Shown here one piece after another: positions 62,170 through 64,000 of a stretch of 64,000 nt of DNA (the stretch's first letter is position 1; every line of letters starts with the position of its first letter). The position numbers and the translations under genes were made by a program. The notes below the pieces were generated by a model. It was not told the DNA's origin. It made no database searches and worked only from the letters and a program-made list of their open reading frames with translations. The stretch is from the NCBI GenBank assembly GCA_963732345.1, contig CAVSZI010000002.1, forward strand, positions 1-64,000, read 5' to 3'. Source of the stretch: Bog-532 sp963732345. GTDB taxonomy: Bacteria > Actinomycetota > Actinomycetes > Streptosporangiales > Streptosporangiaceae.

Positions 62170-62217
62170 GTCCATGGTAAGGAGAAGGTCTACGGTTCGA
62201 TTCCGTAACGGGGCTCC
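62170..62217 (+). other. att site C: tRNA-Thr(GGT) 3' half
   Basis: Same 48-bp core as att A and B, followed by A (CCA). Right border of unit C; DNA to the right (IS607) is outside the tandem units. Confidence 0.88.
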
Positions 62218-62221
62218 AGCT

Positions 62222-62496
62222 CAACTGGCTATTTACGAATCTTTGATCGATTGGCCCAGTGACTAATCAAGTGACTATCGCCCGATTCGCGGTCCCTCTG
62301 GTGTGACCTAATCCGGATCGATGTGGCCTTCTGATCTGCGGTAGTCGGACTCGATGCGACAGCACCGGACTTTGACTGTCACGCATCGTTACTTGAGGCG
62401 CCAGATGTGCGCCGATTCAGCCGGTGCGCGTCTCCGTTGCCGGGAGGCTTGACTAGTGCCTGATTTCCTGGTCACATCTGCGCTAAGTTATGCACT
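62222..62496. other. Gap right of att C, IS607 left end
   Basis: No gene. Contains CAGTGACTAATCAAGTGACT at 62257, 40 bp from att as at att A. The left end of the IS607 element must lie here; not delimited. Confidence 0.45.
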
Positions 62497-63108
62497 ATGG
62501 ATAGCGTTTACCGGATCGGCGAGTTCGCCAAACGGGTTGGGTGCTCGGTCACCACGGTCCGGCGGTGGGAAGCCGCAGGCCGGATCACTGCCCGCAGGAC
62601 GCCGGCCGGGCAGCGCTATTTCGATGACGCCGACGTCCGCCGGGTACTCCAGCCGGGGTTCCGGGACGAGGCCCGGAAAATCGTGGTGTACTGCCGGGTG
62701 TCGTCACCTGGCCAGGAAGATGATCTGGCATCGCAGGTCATGGGGATGGGGCAGTTCTGCCTTGCCCGCGGCCTGGCGGTGGATGAGGTGATACAGGAGA
62801 CCGGCGGCGGGATGAACCTGCGACGCCGGAAGTTCCTGGCGCTGATGGACGACATCGAGCAGGGCCGTGTCGCGGTCCTGGTCATCGCGCACAAGGACCG
62901 GCTGGCCCGGTTCGGGTTCGACTACCTGGAGCACGTCGCGGCGCGGAACGGCTGCGAGATCATCGTGGCGAACCAGGAGTCGCTGTCACCGCAACAGGAA
63001 CTGGTCGAGGACCTGCTCGCTATCGTGCACACATTCTCATGCCGCCTTTACGGCCTGCGGCGGTATGAGAAGACGCTCAAAGACGAACTGTCCGGCAGGC
63101 CGTCGTGA
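62497..63108 (+). CDS. tnpA: IS607-family serine recombinase TnpA
   Basis: 203 residues. MerR-like N-terminal helix-turn-helix (YRIGEFAKRVGCSVTTVRRW, AGQRYFDDADVRRVL), then the serine-recombinase catalytic domain: IVVYCRVSSPGQEDDLASQV with the nucleophile Ser, LVIAHKDRLARFGFDYLEHV with the catalytic Arg. This DNA-binding-first order is the IS607 hallmark. The stop overlaps the GTG of tnpB (GTGA). Confidence 0.93.
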   Translation: MDSVYRIGEFAKRVGCSVTTVRRWEAAGRITARRTPAGQRYFDDADVRRVLQPGFRDEARKIVVYCRVSSPGQEDDLASQVMGMGQFCLARGLAVDEVIQETGGGMNLRRRKFLALMDDIEQGRVAVLVIAHKDRLARFGFDYLEHVAARNGCEIIVANQESLSPQQELVEDLLAIVHTFSCRLYGLRRYEKTLKDELSGRPS

Positions 63109-64000
63109 AGGTAACCCGGGTCGCGTATTCCCGCGACCTGAATCCGGGGAAGCTTGCCGCGCTCACCGAGCAGGCCCGGCGCCTGGGCCGGATCCGCGCG
63201 GAGGTGTGGCAGCGGTACGGGTCGGTCACCGGCGCTCGCCTGAGTGACCGGCAGGTCCGGAACTCATGGATGACAGCCGGTCACACGGAGTTCGGGGTTC
63301 TCGCGAACGCCTGGAAAGAGACCCTCCGCGATGCGATGGGCGATATCCGCGCCGGCCGCGACGCCGCGAAACTCAAGGTCCGGCAGGCGATCAGCCAGCG
63401 CACCACCGATCCGGCCGAACGGAAGCGCCTATTCACAGCACTGAAAACGGACCAATGGGCCACCGATCCGTACCTGTCCCGGATGATGCGCAAACACTGG
63501 CGCCACGGCCACAGCCACACCACGAACCAGATCATCATCCGCGCCGACAACGTGCGGACGTTCACTCTCGCTGAGGGCGGGGACGTATGGCTGTCCGTCC
63601 CCGGCCTGCTGCCCCGCACGTCTGTCGCAGTCCCCCTGAACACAACGGCGGCGCCATCGGGAACACTACGGGTGATTCTCCGCGGCGGCCGGGCCGAGGT
63701 CCACTACCAGGTCGACGGGGCCGCGCTGAAGTCCTCCACCCGCCCGCGCGGCGACCGGACGATAGGCGCCGATAAGGGCTACACCGAAGTCCTCACAGAC
63801 TCTGATGGAGTACACCACGGCCCCGAGCTAGGCCGCCTGCTGTCCGGCGAATCGGACCGGCTGAAAGCGAAGAACCGGCGCCGGGCGAAGATCCGCGCCG
63901 TCGCCGAGCGGGCCGCAGCCCAGGGCGGCCAGGCGAAAGCTGACCGGATCGCCAGATGCAACCTGGGCACCGTCAAAAAGGCGAGGGCCCGCCGCCGGTT
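63105..64000 (+). CDS. tnpB: IS607-associated TnpB nuclease, 3' end outside window
   Basis: GTG 63105 overlapping the tnpA stop; 298 codons in the window without a stop. VKVTRVAYSRDLNPGKLAAL, then HTEFGVLANAWKETLRDAM, QIIIRADNVRTF, and the RuvC-I segment RTIGADKGYTEVLTDSDG with its catalytic Asp, then RLKAKNRRRAKIRAVAERAA. TnpB is an RNA-guided endonuclease (guide = omega RNA overlapping its 3' end) that helps retain the element. The later RuvC and zinc-finger motifs lie beyond 64000, so integrity cannot be judged. Confidence 0.85.
   Translation, partial: MKVTRVAYSRDLNPGKLAALTEQARRLGRIRAEVWQRYGSVTGARLSDRQVRNSWMTAGHTEFGVLANAWKETLRDAMGDIRAGRDAAKLKVRQAISQRTTDPAERKRLFTALKTDQWATDPYLSRMMRKHWRHGHSHTTNQIIIRADNVRTFTLAEGGDVWLSVPGLLPRTSVAVPLNTTAAPSGTLRVILRGGRAEVHYQVDGAALKSSTRPRGDRTIGADKGYTEVLTDSDGVHHGPELGRLLSGESDRLKAKNRRRAKIRAVAERAAAQGGQAKADRIARCNLGTVKKARARRR

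Larger units (their letters stand above)
58798..62221. repeat. 3.42-kb long direct repeat, copy C
   Basis: Partner of 10942-14365, exact offset 47856 bp; see that entry. The following seven entries are its contents. Confidence 0.95.

Overview
The window is high-GC DNA with actinomycete-type gene content: an F420-dependent LLM oxidoreductase, a PspC protein, pRiA4b-type proteins, a WYL regulator, NB-ARC/TPR and XRE-NBR1-Ig proteins, and frequent GTG starts. I cannot name the genus. Almost everything looks like an accessory region: a tandem pile-up of integrative elements at the 3' end of a tRNA gene (the retained half fits tRNA-Thr, anticodon GGT), heavily reworked by insertion sequences and rich in broken genes.

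Three copies of the same 48-bp tRNA 3'-half attachment site lie at 14314-14361, 49601-49648 and 62170-62217 and divide the window. Unit A (1-14361, left end outside) carries a NifX-like gene, a PD-(D/E)XK-like protein, a 2OG-Fe(II) oxygenase, a pRiA4b protein, a broken IS that has itself been split by a two-recombinase element, a VapBC module, a reverse-transcriptase fragment and a tyrosine integrase next to the att site. Unit B (14362-49600) holds VapBC, TfoX, VOC, YdeI, DUF1801, Imm5-like and YciI proteins, MsrA, a DHFR-like protein, a methyltransferase, DUF1345, an MBL hydrolase, a divergent WYL-regulator/hydrolase pair and an NB-ARC/TPR plus XRE-NBR1 cluster. It also holds two inverted identical IS5-family copies, an IS110 element and a nested IS21/Tn7-like composite. 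Its integrase is gone. Unit C (49649-62217) has VapBC, methyltransferases, a second NifX-like gene, a thioesterase, PspC, an LLM oxidoreductase, GNAT, and then a 3.42-kb copy of the unit A right end (IS fragment, VapBC, RT fragment, integrase, att). An IS607-type tnpA/tnpB pair follows, and tnpB runs off the end of the window.

The most striking structure is at 23721-31526. An IS21-family element (6-bp target duplication ACCTTT) has been interrupted by a complete 5017-bp Tn7-like transposon (tnsA, tnsB, tnsC, a TniQ N-terminal domain, and an IstA-like helix-turn-helix/ankyrin ORF) flanked by the 5-bp duplication GTCTT. The insertion falls exactly inside the inner left-end repeat of the IS21 element, the type of repeat that IstA should bind. 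The transposon itself encodes an IstA-like DNA-binding region. This suggests a Tn7-like element that finds its target by recognising IS21 ends.

Many genes are frameshifted or truncated (transposases, recombinases, ridA, pth2, AMP ligase, a pRiA4b paralogue, endonuclease V). This fits decay of accreted elements, although single-base sequencing errors could explain some of the isolated frameshifts.
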